64,000 nt of DNA from Pseudomonas putida (GTDB taxonomy: Bacteria > Pseudomonadota > Gammaproteobacteria > Pseudomonadales > Pseudomonadaceae), in the NCBI RefSeq assembly GCF_002025705.1, contig NZ_CP018846.1, forward strand, positions 2,533,501 to 2,597,500. The letters are read 5' to 3'. The notes below the pieces were generated by a model. The model did not search any database, was not told the origin of the DNA, and was given only the letters and a program-made list of their open reading frames with translations. This document shows, piece after piece, positions 16,510 to 25,067 of the stretch. The translations under genes were made by a program, and so were the position numbers. Each line of letters begins with the position of its first letter. Position 1 is the first letter of the stretch.

Positions 16510-18612
16510 TCAGAACTGGTATTCCAGCCCGGCCCCGGCATACCAGGACCTTCCTGGCGCCGCCTCGTAGTACCGGCCATTGCCATCGCCGACAATCACC
16601 GAGCCCACGTACTGCCGGTCGAGCAAGTTGTCCAGGCGCACCAGCTGGTGGAACGTCCACGGCCCGACTTGCTGCTGGAACTGCGTGCGCCAGTTGAACA
16701 CCGCATAACCCGGCGCCGCATGCTGGTCGTTGGTGTCCTCGACGTACACCTTGCTCCGGTACTGCCCTTCGAGCCCCATGCTGATACCGTCGCGCGGCTT
16801 CCACACCAGCTCGCCGAACAGGCTGCTGCGCGGCACGCCAGGTAGCTGGTTGCCCTTGTCGATGGTTGTGGTGCCTTGGGTGAAAGCTTCGTCATAGGTG
16901 GCGTCGAGCAGGGTATAGGCCAGGTTGGCCTGCCAATGCGCGTTCAGCTCGCGCTGCACGCTCAGCTCGAAGCCGCGGCGCAGGGTCTTGCCGGCGTTGC
17001 GGTAGCTGGTACGGCCATCGGTCGAAGCCGCGACCACGATTTCGTCCTTGGTACGGATCTCGAAAATCGCCGCGTTGATCCGCGTGCGTTCATCCGGGCG
17101 CATCTTCAGGCCCAGTTCGTACTGGGTGCTGGTGGCCGGTTCCAGGCCGAAGTTGAAACCTTCCAGTGCCCCAGGGGCGTAGGCCATTTCGGCCTGGGTC
17201 GGGGTCTCGAAGGCCTTGCCGGCGCTGATGTAGCCGTGCAGGTCCGGGGTGAAGGCATACATGACCGACAGGGTTGGTGTAGTGCGCTGGTATTTCTTCG
17301 AGCCGCTGGCATCGCCGTTGGCCAGGAAGCGGTCGTCGACTTCCATCTCCATGCTGCTGTGGCGCAAGCCGGCATCCACGGTCCAGCGGTCCAGTTCCCA
17401 GTGTGCCTGCACATAGGGGTCAAGGCTGGTGGCGGTGTCTTGTTCATCACGGCGCAAGTCGCCTTTCACGCCCAGGGTGTCGCCGCTGAAGTTCTGGAAA
17501 CCACGGCGGTCGTCGCGGCTGCGATCGTAGTCGGCACCGAAAGTCAGCGTCAGGTTGCCGGGGGCGGCGCTGACCGGCTGGATCCAGCGCAGGGTACCGC
17601 CGTGGAACTCGCGGTCGAAGTCGACCACGCCACCGCCACGGTTGTTCGCGGGTGTGCCCTTGGGAATCGACAGGTACTGGATGACGCTGCGCTTGCCGGC
17701 ATACAGGTTGAACTGCAGCGTCGCATCGCCGAAATAGCGCTCGTAGTTCATGCCCACCTGCTGGTGGTGGATGCTTTTGCGCGTGTTGTATTCCTCGGCG
17801 CGCGCCGCCACCGAGCGCGGGTCGTGCTTGTAGGCGTCCCAGGTCTGGCCGAGCGGGTCTTGCGTGCCGTTCTGCTCCAGGGTGCTGAAGATCAGTGCCA
17901 GGCGGCTGTCTTCGTCAGGCTTCACGTGCACCTTGGCGAAGGTCTGGTCGCGGCGGGCGGCACTGTGGTCGCGGTAGCCGTCGGTGTCCATGCGCGAGGC
18001 ATCGACCAGGAAGCCGGCCTGCTCGCTGCCGCCTTCACTGTAGACGTGGTTCTTGTTGAAGCCATCGCTGCCGAAGGTGGTTTCGGCGCCCACTTTGGGT
18101 GGGCCGGAACCATCACGGGAGAACATCTGGATCACGCCACCGGCATTGCTGCCGTAGATGGCGGACGCCGGGCCACGCAGCACTTCGATGCGGTCCGCCA
18201 CGTCCAGGTTCAACGAGGCCGCCTGGCCCTGGCCATCCGGGGTGCTGGCCGGGATGCCGTCGCTGAGCAGCTTGATGCCACGGATGCCGAAGGCCGAGCG
18301 GGCGCCATAGCCACGCGAGGAAATCTGCAGGTCCTGGGCGTAGTTCTGGCGGTTCTGCACCACCAGGCCGGGTACGCGGTTGAGCGCCTCCGACAGGTTG
18401 ACGCCCAGTTGGCCATCGGCGATCTGGTCGCGGTCGACGGTGTCGATGGAGTAGGGCAGGTCGAAGCTTGGGTTGGGCGTGTAGGTGCCGGTGACCACCA
18501 CCGGTTCCAGCAGGTTGAAGGTGGTGGCGGTTTCGGCTTGGGCCAGCGGGCACAGGCCCAGGCCGGGCAGCAAGGCGATCAGGGCCTTGCGGCGAAAAGG
18601 GGGGTAATGCAT
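16510..18612 (-). CDS. TonB-dependent outer-membrane receptor, probably ferric siderophore
   Basis: A 700-aa outer-membrane receptor. A signal peptide ends near CPLAQA (residue 26), and EPVVVTGT a little further on looks like the TonB box region. The plug domain contains GVNLSEALNRVPGLVVQ, ISSRGYGARSAFGIRGI and the VEVLRGP-like segment RIEVLRGPASAIYGSNAGG; a 22-strand barrel follows and ends in a terminal aromatic (EYQF), the usual assembly signal. It probably imports an iron chelate, but the ligand is unknown. ATG 18612 gives a normal signal peptide, so I rejected the longer frame. No Fur box was confidently seen. Confidence 0.92.
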   Translation of the reverse strand: MHYPPFRRKALIALLPGLGLCPLAQAETATTFNLLEPVVVTGTYTPNPSFDLPYSIDTVDRDQIADGQLGVNLSEALNRVPGLVVQNRQNYAQDLQISSRGYGARSAFGIRGIKLLSDGIPASTPDGQGQAASLNLDVADRIEVLRGPASAIYGSNAGGVIQMFSRDGSGPPKVGAETTFGSDGFNKNHVYSEGGSEQAGFLVDASRMDTDGYRDHSAARRDQTFAKVHVKPDEDSRLALIFSTLEQNGTQDPLGQTWDAYKHDPRSVAARAEEYNTRKSIHHQQVGMNYERYFGDATLQFNLYAGKRSVIQYLSIPKGTPANNRGGGVVDFDREFHGGTLRWIQPVSAAPGNLTLTFGADYDRSRDDRRGFQNFSGDTLGVKGDLRRDEQDTATSLDPYVQAHWELDRWTVDAGLRHSSMEMEVDDRFLANGDASGSKKYQRTTPTLSVMYAFTPDLHGYISAGKAFETPTQAEMAYAPGALEGFNFGLEPATSTQYELGLKMRPDERTRINAAIFEIRTKDEIVVAASTDGRTSYRNAGKTLRRGFELSVQRELNAHWQANLAYTLLDATYDEAFTQGTTTIDKGNQLPGVPRSSLFGELVWKPRDGISMGLEGQYRSKVYVEDTNDQHAAPGYAVFNWRTQFQQQVGPWTFHQLVRLDNLLDRQYVGSVIVGDGNGRYYEAAPGRSWYAGAGLEYQF

Positions 18613-18688
18613 GCAGCGTCCTGCTTTGAAGGTTGGAATGGCTGGGGCCGCGTTGCAGCCCCAAGGCCCAACCACAGATCGAATCGGG

Positions 18689-19048
18689 TTAACGTTTGGC
18701 AGCCATCGCGGTGACTTCTACGCGCATCTCAGGGTAGGCCAGCGCTGCCACGCCAACTGCAGCACGCACCGGCCACGGTTTGCTGAAGAAGCGCTGGTAG
18801 ACCTCGTTGAACGCGGCGCGGTCGGCCATGTCGGTCAGGTAGATGGTCAGGTGCATGACCCGGTCCATGCCGCTGCCAGCTTTTTCCAGCGCGTCTTTCA
18901 GGGCCTGCAGGGTGCTCTCGCTCTGCTGGGTGATGTCGGCGTCGAGATCGGCCGGAATCTGGGTAGTCACAAGGATGCCGTTGTATTCGGCGACGTCGGA
19001 GGAAATGGACTCAGCGTCGGAATCCGGTGTGAAGATGAGATCTGCCAT
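18689..19048 (-). CDS. RidA/YjgF family protein
   Basis: A 119-aa Rid protein. The conserved stretch PWPVRAAVGVAALAYPEMRVEVTAMA holds Arg95 at the position of the catalytic arginine that binds the substrate carboxylate in RidA, so imine or enamine deaminase activity is possible. It lacks the typical NGILVTTQIP start variant of E. coli RidA but retains TLQALKDALEKAGS. It lies 76 bp upstream of the TonB receptor gene on the same strand, and divergent from trmK. Confidence 0.9.
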   Translation of the reverse strand: MADLIFTPDSDAESISSDVAEYNGILVTTQIPADLDADITQQSESTLQALKDALEKAGSGMDRVMHLTIYLTDMADRAAFNEVYQRFFSKPWPVRAAVGVAALAYPEMRVEVTAMAAKR

Positions 19049-19188
19049 GGGTGTTTGCCTTGCAACGGAAGGAAAGTGGCAAGCCTACGCGAGCAGGCCG
19101 CAAGGGTCGAGCCGTTGGGCCTGTATGCATTGAAATGCCGCGCCCGGGCGGTCAGAATCGCCGCCGATTGTTGAGCAAGGGGCTGGAG

Positions 19189-19884
19189 TTGAACGAACAT
19201 ACATTATCGATGCGCCTGGAGCGTGTGGCGGCGCATGTGCCGCAAGGCGCGCGCCTGGCCGATATCGGCTCGGACCACGGCTACCTGCCGGTGGCCCTGG
19301 CGCTGCGTGGCGTGATCGAAGCCGGGGTGGCCGGCGAGGTGGCGCAAACGCCTTACGCGTCAGCCCTGCGCAACGTACGCCGCAATGGCCTGAGCGAAAC
19401 CGTCACCGTGCGCCTGGCCGACGGCCTGGAGGCCATCGAGCCCCACGACCGCATTTCGGCCATCAGCCTGTGCGGCATGGGTGGCAAGACCATGTGCGAA
19501 ATTCTAGAGCGTGGCAAGGCGCGGCTGAACGGCAACGAGCGCCTGATCCTGCAGCCCAATGGCGATGAGCGCGAACTGCGCAGCTGGCTGATGCACAACG
19601 GCTACCGGATCGTCAGCGAAGAATTGCTGCGGGAAAACCGTTTCGACTACGAGATCATCGTGGCCGAACCCGACGAGGCGGTGGCCTACAGTGCCGAGGA
19701 GTTGTATTTCGGCCCTGTGCTGATGCGTGAGAAAAGCCCGGTGTTCCTGACCAAGTGGCAGCGCATGCTGGGTCAGAAACAGCAAAGCCTGGCCAACTTC
19801 GAGCGTGCCCGCGATGCCATCCCGCAGGAAAAACTGCGCGAATTCGCCCGGCAGATTGGCTGGATCAACGCGGTGCTGGCCTGA
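19189..19884 (+). CDS. trmK: tRNA (adenine(22)-N1)-methyltransferase family protein
   Basis: A 231-aa SAM-dependent methyltransferase of the TrmK family, which makes N1-methyladenine at tRNA position 22 in Bacillus. It shows LADIGSDHGYLPVALA (SAM site), GLEAIEPHDRISAISLCGMGGKTM and LILQPNGDERELRSWL, all family hallmarks. I chose a TTG start at 19189, which gives MNEHTLSMRLERVAAHVP and aligns with the known Bacillus N-terminus; AAGGGG is placed about 6 bases upstream. ATG 19210 is the alternative. It is divergent from the rid gene. Whether the target in Pseudomonas is position 22 is inferred. Confidence 0.88.
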   Translation: MNEHTLSMRLERVAAHVPQGARLADIGSDHGYLPVALALRGVIEAGVAGEVAQTPYASALRNVRRNGLSETVTVRLADGLEAIEPHDRISAISLCGMGGKTMCEILERGKARLNGNERLILQPNGDERELRSWLMHNGYRIVSEELLRENRFDYEIIVAEPDEAVAYSAEELYFGPVLMREKSPVFLTKWQRMLGQKQQSLANFERARDAIPQEKLREFARQIGWINAVLA

Positions 19885-19885
19885 T

Positions 19886-20146
19886 TCACTGCTGCGAGCA
19901 GTTACCCATTTCGCGGTAGTCGACTTCGCGTTTCTGGCCCTGGTGGTCGATATACACCATGTGCGCGGTACCGACCTGGCAATCGGCGGCGTTGCTGGCC
20001 GGGGTGATCGAGATGACCTTGGCCACATCCAGCGGCATACCGTACTCATAGTTGCTGGCGGTCGGCTGGCTGGCCGGCGTATCGGCGAAGGCACCGAACG
20101 ACGCAAGGGCGGCAGACAGGGCGACAAAAGCGATCGAACGTTTCAT
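19886..20146 (-). CDS. DUF2790 small periplasmic protein
   Basis: An 86-aa protein with a signal peptide ending near GAFA (residue 22) and a compact mature domain. The motif YEYGMPLDVAKVISI and the C-terminal HMVYIDHQGQKREVDYREMGNC are typical of the Pseudomonas DUF2790 family. Two cysteines (in ADCQVG and GNCSQ) could form a disulfide in the periplasm. The ATG is preceded by AGGAGCCTGCC on the minus strand. Function unknown; it ends next to the stop codon of trmK, convergent with it, and is divergent from a LysR gene. Confidence 0.9.
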   Translation of the reverse strand: MKRSIAFVALSAALASFGAFADTPASQPTASNYEYGMPLDVAKVISITPASNAADCQVGTAHMVYIDHQGQKREVDYREMGNCSQQ

Positions 20147-20271
20147 GGCAGGCTCCTTTTTCAATGTTTTACCAATGATGTATTCATTGGTGATCCTCAA
20201 TAAATGGGCTAAGTCGTGATAGATTCCTGCCTGGAACGTACGAATAAGATCGATCAAGGAGCCAAACCCCC

Positions 20272-21204
20272 ATGGATATGCTGCACGCCATGCGTACCTT
20301 TGCCCGGGTGGTGGAGTGCGGCAGCTTTGCTGCAGCCGCCAATGCCCTCGACATTTCAGCGGCGCAGGTGTCGCGGATCGTTGCCGAGCTTGAGAACCAG
20401 TTGCAAACCCGCCTGCTGCACCGCACCACCCGGCGCCTGCGCATGAGCGAGGCGGGCGAGCGGTTTCTGGAGCGGGCGCGGCAGATCATGGCGTTGACTG
20501 ACGAGGCCATGGATGAAGCCCGCGGCGCGCACCTCACCCCGCGTGGCCGCTTGCGCCTGCACTGCCCGCACGGCCTGGGCATGTTGCTGATGCCGCTGGT
20601 GGCCGGCTACAACGCCCTGTGCCCGGAAGTGGCCATCGAGCTGACGCTGTCCCAGCGCAACCCCGACCCGCTGGCCGAGGGGCATGATGTGGTGATCACC
20701 GTGGATGAGGCCTTGCCTGATTCGCAGCTGATTGCCGTGCCATTGGGCACCATCTTCAGCATCCCCTGCGCGGCGCCCAGCTACCTTGAAAGCCATGGCG
20801 TGCCCGAGCGGCCGGAAGACCTGCACGAGCACCGCTGCCTGCGCATGGCCTATCCGATGCATGAAGGTGACTGGGTATTTCCCCAGGGGCTCGACCACTG
20901 CGTGATCGCCCCTCGTGACAGCTTCCTGACCAATGTCGCCGATGCCATGCTGGTGGCCAGCGAACTGGGCATGGGCATTGGCCTGCTGCCGTTTTACACC
21001 GCCAGCCAGGCCATCGAGCAGGGGCGCCTGCGGCGGTTGCTGGCGCCGTATCGGCTACGTGAGAGCGCGCTGTATGCGATCTACCCGTCGCGGCATTACC
21101 TGGATGCCAAGGTGCGGACCTGGATCGATTACCTCAAGGAACAGCTGCCGGGGTTGTTTGCGAGCCACGAACGGATTGTCGACGACGCGCAGTTCTGGCG
21201 TTGA
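20272..21204 (+). CDS. LysR family transcriptional regulator
   Basis: A 310-aa LysR regulator of the CrgA/aaeR-like type, with the N-terminal helix-turn-helix (MRTFARVVECGSFAAAANAL, AAQVSRIVAELENQL) and LLHRTTRRLRMSEAGERFLERA. AAGGAG lies 11 bases before the ATG. It is divergent from the DUF2790 gene across a 125-bp gap and may control it, but no target can be shown from the sequence. An inverted REP pair follows the stop codon. Confidence 0.92.
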   Translation: MDMLHAMRTFARVVECGSFAAAANALDISAAQVSRIVAELENQLQTRLLHRTTRRLRMSEAGERFLERARQIMALTDEAMDEARGAHLTPRGRLRLHCPHGLGMLLMPLVAGYNALCPEVAIELTLSQRNPDPLAEGHDVVITVDEALPDSQLIAVPLGTIFSIPCAAPSYLESHGVPERPEDLHEHRCLRMAYPMHEGDWVFPQGLDHCVIAPRDSFLTNVADAMLVASELGMGIGLLPFYTASQAIEQGRLRRLLAPYRLRESALYAIYPSRHYLDAKVRTWIDYLKEQLPGLFASHERIVDDAQFWR

Positions 21205-21215
21205 CGATAGGGCTT

Positions 21216-21335
21216 TTGTGGGAGCGGCCTTGTGTCGCGATTGGGCTGCAGAGCAGCCCCGGGGTCTATGCATTAGAGCAGAAGGTGCTGGGGCCGCTGC
21301 GCAGCCCAATCGCGACACAAGGCCGCTCCCACAAT
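21216..21335. repeat. large inverted REP pair
   Basis: Arms beginning TTGTGGGAGCGGCC (21216) and ending GGCCGCTCCCACAA (21335) enclose GTGTCGCGATTGGGCTGC and its complement. The arms are about 38-40 bp, separated by an AT-richer loop. The element lies between convergent genes and is a REPIN-type structure. Confidence 0.9.
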
Positions 21336-21353
21336 GACTGCCAGTGTTGGAGG

Positions 21354-21905
21354 TCAGTGCCCGTACCGACCAACCAGGCTCTGCGCCCCCAGCGCATGCC
21401 CCTGCAGCAATTCCAGCAAGCCGTTGCGGTCCAGTGCTTCGGGCAAGGTGCCCAGCGGCAGGTCGGTAGCGATCAGGGTCAGTGCATAGTGGTGCGGCTT
21501 GTCGCCAGCTGGCGGGCAAGGCCCGCGGTAAGTCATGGTGCCGTGCGAGTTGCGCCCGACGATCAGTGCCTGGCTGGTCTGCCAGCCGGCGCCTTCCTCC
21601 AGCGCGCCAAGCGCCGGGTCGATGTCGTAGGCGATCCAGTGCACCACCCCCAGGCCCTTGCCACCGTCCGGGTCGAACATCACCAGGGCCAGCGATTGCG
21701 TGCCGTAGGGTAAGTTCTTCCAGCTCAACTGTGGCGTGCGCCCCTCACCGGCACCACAGGCCGGGTCGGGCCCGACCTGCTGCAGGGCAATGACACCGCC
21801 ATCGGTGAATGACGACGAGCTGATCGCCAGCGCGGCAGAATCGCCGCCAGCAGCCACGGCAGAGCAGGGCAGCAAGGCGGCGAGCAGCCAGGGTTTGAGG
21901 TTCAT
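21354..21905 (-). CDS. YbhB/YbcL family (PEBP-like) secreted protein
   Basis: A 183-aa phosphatidylethanolamine-binding-fold protein with a signal peptide ending near CSAVAAG (residue 19). The mature part shows the family marks CGAGEGRTPQLSWKNLP, LVMFDPDGGKGLGVVHWIAYDI and the ligand-pocket motif YRGPCPPAGDKPHHY. E. coli relatives are YbhB and YbcL, whose roles are poorly defined. Probably periplasmic. A weakly encoded 101-aa protein gene lies 48 bp upstream on the same strand. Confidence 0.93.
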   Translation of the reverse strand: MNLKPWLLAALLPCSAVAAGGDSAALAISSSSFTDGGVIALQQVGPDPACGAGEGRTPQLSWKNLPYGTQSLALVMFDPDGGKGLGVVHWIAYDIDPALGALEEGAGWQTSQALIVGRNSHGTMTYRGPCPPAGDKPHHYALTLIATDLPLGTLPEALDRNGLLELLQGHALGAQSLVGRYGH

Positions 21906-21953
21906 GGCGATTCCTTGGCAGGGCTTAGCGCCGCAGTGTAGACCAGCTAGCGG

Positions 21954-22259
21954 TCAGCGGCTGTCCTGGTCTTCGGCAGTGCCGCCGGTGTGGCCGGCAC
22001 CGGAGCCCGTGGCTTCGCCGGTGCTGTTTGAGCCGCCAGCGGCACCGTCGGCGGCATCGGTATTGCTGCCGGTGTCGCTGCTGTCGTTGTCCTTGGAACC
22101 GCCCGGGTTGTTGACACTGCTACCTTCACCGGCAGTCTTTCCACCGCGCTGGTCGGTTTTCGGGTGGCTGTCGGTATTGGTCATGTCCGTCGCGGCGTAG
22201 CTGGTGGTGGTGGCGATACCCATGGCGAGGGCGAGCAACAGCGAATGAATGCGGGTCAT
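21954..22259 (-). CDS. secreted low-complexity protein, unknown
   Basis: A 101-aa protein with a clear signal peptide (MTRIHSLLLALAMGIATTTSYA) and a mature part dominated by Gly, Ser, Thr, Asp and Asn (for example NNPGGSKDNDSSDTGSNTDA). It has no aromatic core and is probably disordered. GGAGACTTGCC precedes the ATG on the minus strand, which supports it as a real gene. I do not recognise a family. Its composition is unlike its neighbours. Confidence 0.7.
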   Translation of the reverse strand: MTRIHSLLLALAMGIATTTSYAATDMTNTDSHPKTDQRGGKTAGEGSSVNNPGGSKDNDSSDTGSNTDAADGAAGGSNSTGEATGSGAGHTGGTAEDQDSR

Positions 22260-22339
22260 GGCAAGTCTCCTGGGAGGATGATCTGTCATTCGTTTGGCTG
22301 GCGGAGGGGGCTGGGGTGCCCCATGGGCGACGGGCGGTC

Positions 22340-22366
22340 AAAAAAAGGGCCGCTATAAGCGGCCCC
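22340..22366 (-). terminator. Rho-independent terminator of the MFS gene
   Basis: Read on the minus strand, a perfect GGGCCGCT/AGCGGCCC stem with an ATA-type loop is followed by a run of six T. It lies 5 bases past the stop codon of the MFS transporter. Confidence 0.88.
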
Positions 22367-22371
22367 TGCAT

Positions 22372-23670
22372 TTACTTGGCGTCTTGCTGCGCGGTTGGCG
22401 CAGCCGCTTCGGTCGGCTCCAGCGGCGGGTGCTCCTGCGCCGCATGCATCAGGTCCTCGGTCACCCGCAGCTCCGCGCCGGTCGGCGAGAAGGTGGTCGA
22501 TGCCGTGAACGGCGCCGGGTGCTCCGCCGCCGGGCGCTTGCCGCGGCGCCAGAGGAAGAAGCACACCATGCCCAGGTTGACCACGGCAAAGGCCCAGAAC
22601 AGCCCCACTTCGCCAAATTCGGTCATCGCCGGCGAAATCGCCAGCGGCGCCATGGCCGAGCCCAGCGAGTTGATCAGCAGCAGGCCCTGGATCATCGGCA
22701 CCAGGGCGTCGGACGGTGCCCGGTCGGCAGCATGGCTGACCGCCACCGGGTACAGCGCGAACACGCCGCCACCGAGCAGGAACAGCATGGCCGGCAGCAG
22801 GGCCGAATCCGAAGGCAGGAACACCGTGACCAGCGACAGCACCATGCACAGCCCGGCCAGGGCAATCAGCACATCCTGGCGGTCCTTGCGGTCGGACCAG
22901 CGCCCCACCGGGTATTGCAGCAGCATGGCGCCGAGGATCACCCAGGCCATCATGTTGCCGACTTCGCCGACATCCAGGCCGATGCGCTGCAGGTACAGCG
23001 GCAGCAGGGCGTAGATACCCGCAATGACCACACCGGAGCCGAAGCAGCCGACCAGCCCCGACGGGGCCACGCCCAGCAATTGCCGTGGCTTGAGCGGCTC
23101 GACCTGGTCCAGCAGTGGCGATACCCGCGGCAGGATCACGATCGGCAGTACCGACAGCGCGGCGAGCATGCCGGCGAGCATGAACGGGGCGCTGTCGCCC
23201 AGGTGGGTGATTTCGCCAAGGCCGGCCTGGGCGATCACACCTGCCCCATAGAAGGCAATCATGTACAGCGCCAGCAGGCGCCCGCGGATCTTCGCGTCAC
23301 CGGCCAGCAGCAGCCAGCTTTCGATCACCAGGAACACACCGACCGCTGCCCAGCCATTGATCAGGCGCAGCACCGACCACCAGGTGACGTCGTAGAACAG
23401 CCCCTGCAGCAGGATGGTCGCGGCGATCAGCGAGGCGAAGCTTGTGTAGGCGCGGATATGGCCGATGCGCAGGATCAGCCGGTCGTTGAAGATGGCGCCG
23501 AGGGTCAGGCCGATGAAATAGGTCGACGAGACGATACCGATGGTCGTTGCCGATTCGCCGGCAGCGTCCAGGCGCAGGGTGGTAAGAGAAGACATGAAGC
23601 CGTTGCCCAGGGCAATGATGAACAGCCCGAGCAGGGGCGCCAGCGCCATGGCCAGCAAACGCGGAGACAT
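22372..23670 (-). CDS. MFS transporter, YcaD-like
   Basis: A 432-aa major facilitator with 12 predicted helices. The loop between helices 2 and 3 carries GAIFNDRLILRIGHIRAY and the central region VGRWSDRKDRQDVL, both variants of the MFS signature. The arrangement and the start MSPRLLAMALAPLLGLFIIALGNGF match the YcaD family, whose substrate is unknown. The C-terminal 50 residues are hydrophilic and Pro/Glu/Thr-rich. It stands alone and is closed by its own terminator. Confidence 0.87.
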   Translation of the reverse strand: MSPRLLAMALAPLLGLFIIALGNGFMSSLTTLRLDAAGESATTIGIVSSTYFIGLTLGAIFNDRLILRIGHIRAYTSFASLIAATILLQGLFYDVTWWSVLRLINGWAAVGVFLVIESWLLLAGDAKIRGRLLALYMIAFYGAGVIAQAGLGEITHLGDSAPFMLAGMLAALSVLPIVILPRVSPLLDQVEPLKPRQLLGVAPSGLVGCFGSGVVIAGIYALLPLYLQRIGLDVGEVGNMMAWVILGAMLLQYPVGRWSDRKDRQDVLIALAGLCMVLSLVTVFLPSDSALLPAMLFLLGGGVFALYPVAVSHAADRAPSDALVPMIQGLLLINSLGSAMAPLAISPAMTEFGEVGLFWAFAVVNLGMVCFFLWRRGKRPAAEHPAPFTASTTFSPTGAELRVTEDLMHAAQEHPPLEPTEAAAPTAQQDAK

Positions 23671-24188
23671 ACAAACCTCAAGTTGGAGTGGCGGTCAGAA
23701 AAACGCCTCTTCGAACGCGCACGCCAAACGGACCCATCAAGGGCCGAAAAAGCTGCACGGGTGTGCCTGGGCTGGATGCGACCTGGGCAAGACTCAACCG
23801 CTGGCCCCTGAAAGAGCGGGGCCGGGCGGGTTCGGTTGAGCCTATTTCACATGGGCACCATGTGTTCAGGCCTGGACTCTGTCGTTGCTGCCGGTTGCCA
23901 CCGTTCAAGGCGACGGGCGAAAAGGAAGCGCGATTCTACGGGTTGTGATCGATTTGCCCAAGAGGCTAAGGCCTGCGACGAGACGACGCAGGGCGGGATG
24001 CGACAGCTTTGTGCCCTGATCCGACATCTTTGGGGCCGCTGCGCGACCCTTTCGCGACACAAGGCCGCTCCTACATGAGATCGCACGTCCTGTAGGAGCG
24101 GCCTTGTGTCGCGAAAGGGTCGCGCAGCGGCCCCAGACTCCTCAAGGCTGCGGCATAATCGGCATTCCCACCAAGGAAGGCCCGCCCC
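23671..24188. other. 518-bp intergenic region
   Basis: This gap divides the divergent MFS and AEC transporter genes. It ends in a perfect 45-bp inverted repeat (24031-24135). The remaining 360 bp contain no convincing reading frame and no recognisable riboswitch or small RNA that I can identify. Confidence 0.5.
24031..24135. repeat. perfect 45-bp inverted repeat of the REP type
   Basis: The left arm 24031-24075 and right arm 24091-24135 are exact reverse complements, with a 15-bp loop. Each arm holds a GTAGGAGCGG REP core followed by GTGTCGCGAAAGGG and GCAGCGGCCC. It lies just upstream of the AEC transporter gene. Confidence 0.95.
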
Positions 24189-25064
24189 ATGCTCGCTTCG
24201 CTGTTCGCCGTCCTCGCCCCGGTCTTCATCGTCGCCGGCATCGGCTACGCCTGGGCCCGCAAAGGCCTCGATTACCCCACCGAATTCATCGCCCGCATGG
24301 TCATGACCGTCGGTACACCGTCACTGGTGCTGTCGACCCTGAGCCGCACCGAGCTGGACGCCACGGCGTTCACCAGCATGGCCTTGGCCTGCCTGCTGTG
24401 CACCGTGGGCATGGCCGTGGCCGGGCTGCTGGTGTGCCGCGTCTCGGGCCAGCACTGGCGGGTGTTGCTGCCGGCATTCATGTTCCCCAACACCGGCAAC
24501 ATGGGCCTGCCGATCAGCCTATATGCCTTCGGCGAGCATGGCCTGGCCCTGGCGGTGGCGTTCTTCCTGACCTTGTCGATCGTGCAGTTCACCCTGGGCA
24601 TGGCCATTTCTGGCACGGTCGCCTCGTTCAAGGCCTTGCTGCGCAACCCGATCGTCATCAGCCTGGCCGGCGCCATGCCGATCATCTTCCTCGACTTCGA
24701 GCTGCCGCGCTGGCTGGCCAACACCGCCGACCTGCTGGGCGGCATGTCGATCCCCCTGATGCTGCTGACCCTGGGCGTGTCGCTGGCCAGCATCCGCCCG
24801 CAGCATATCGGCGGCGGCCTGCTGCTGGGCGGTGTGCGCATCGTGCTGGGTGCGGCGGTGGGTTGGGCGGTGGGCGCTGCCCTGGGCATGGAGACCATGG
24901 AGCGGGCAGTGCTGATGGTGCAGTCGGCGATGCCGGTCGCGGTGTTCAATTACCTGATGGCGGTGCGCGCCAACCGGCAGCCGGAGCAGGTGGCGAACCT
25001 GGTGATGTGTTCGACCGTGCTGTCGTTCCTCTGGCTGCCGGTGGTTCTGGCCTGGTGGCTATAA
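24189..25064 (+). CDS. AEC family transporter
   Basis: A 291-aa membrane protein with about 10 hydrophobic helices of the auxin efflux carrier (AEC) family. It shows the FMFPNTGNMGLPISLYAFGE motif around residue 97, GGMSIPLMLLTLGVSL near 190 and a closing repeat AMPVAVFNYLMA. Bacterial members move dicarboxylates, amino acids or auxin-like compounds; the substrate here is unknown. AAGGAAGG lies about 10 bases before the ATG. It is convergent with a lipoprotein gene only 3 bases away. Confidence 0.9.
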   Translation: MLASLFAVLAPVFIVAGIGYAWARKGLDYPTEFIARMVMTVGTPSLVLSTLSRTELDATAFTSMALACLLCTVGMAVAGLLVCRVSGQHWRVLLPAFMFPNTGNMGLPISLYAFGEHGLALAVAFFLTLSIVQFTLGMAISGTVASFKALLRNPIVISLAGAMPIIFLDFELPRWLANTADLLGGMSIPLMLLTLGVSLASIRPQHIGGGLLLGGVRIVLGAAVGWAVGAALGMETMERAVLMVQSAMPVAVFNYLMAVRANRQPEQVANLVMCSTVLSFLWLPVVLAWWL

Positions 25065-25067
25065 ACC

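Noticed and set aside
18612..18675. Longer start for the TonB-dependent receptor
   Set aside because: The extra residues precede and spoil the signal peptide that begins at 18612.
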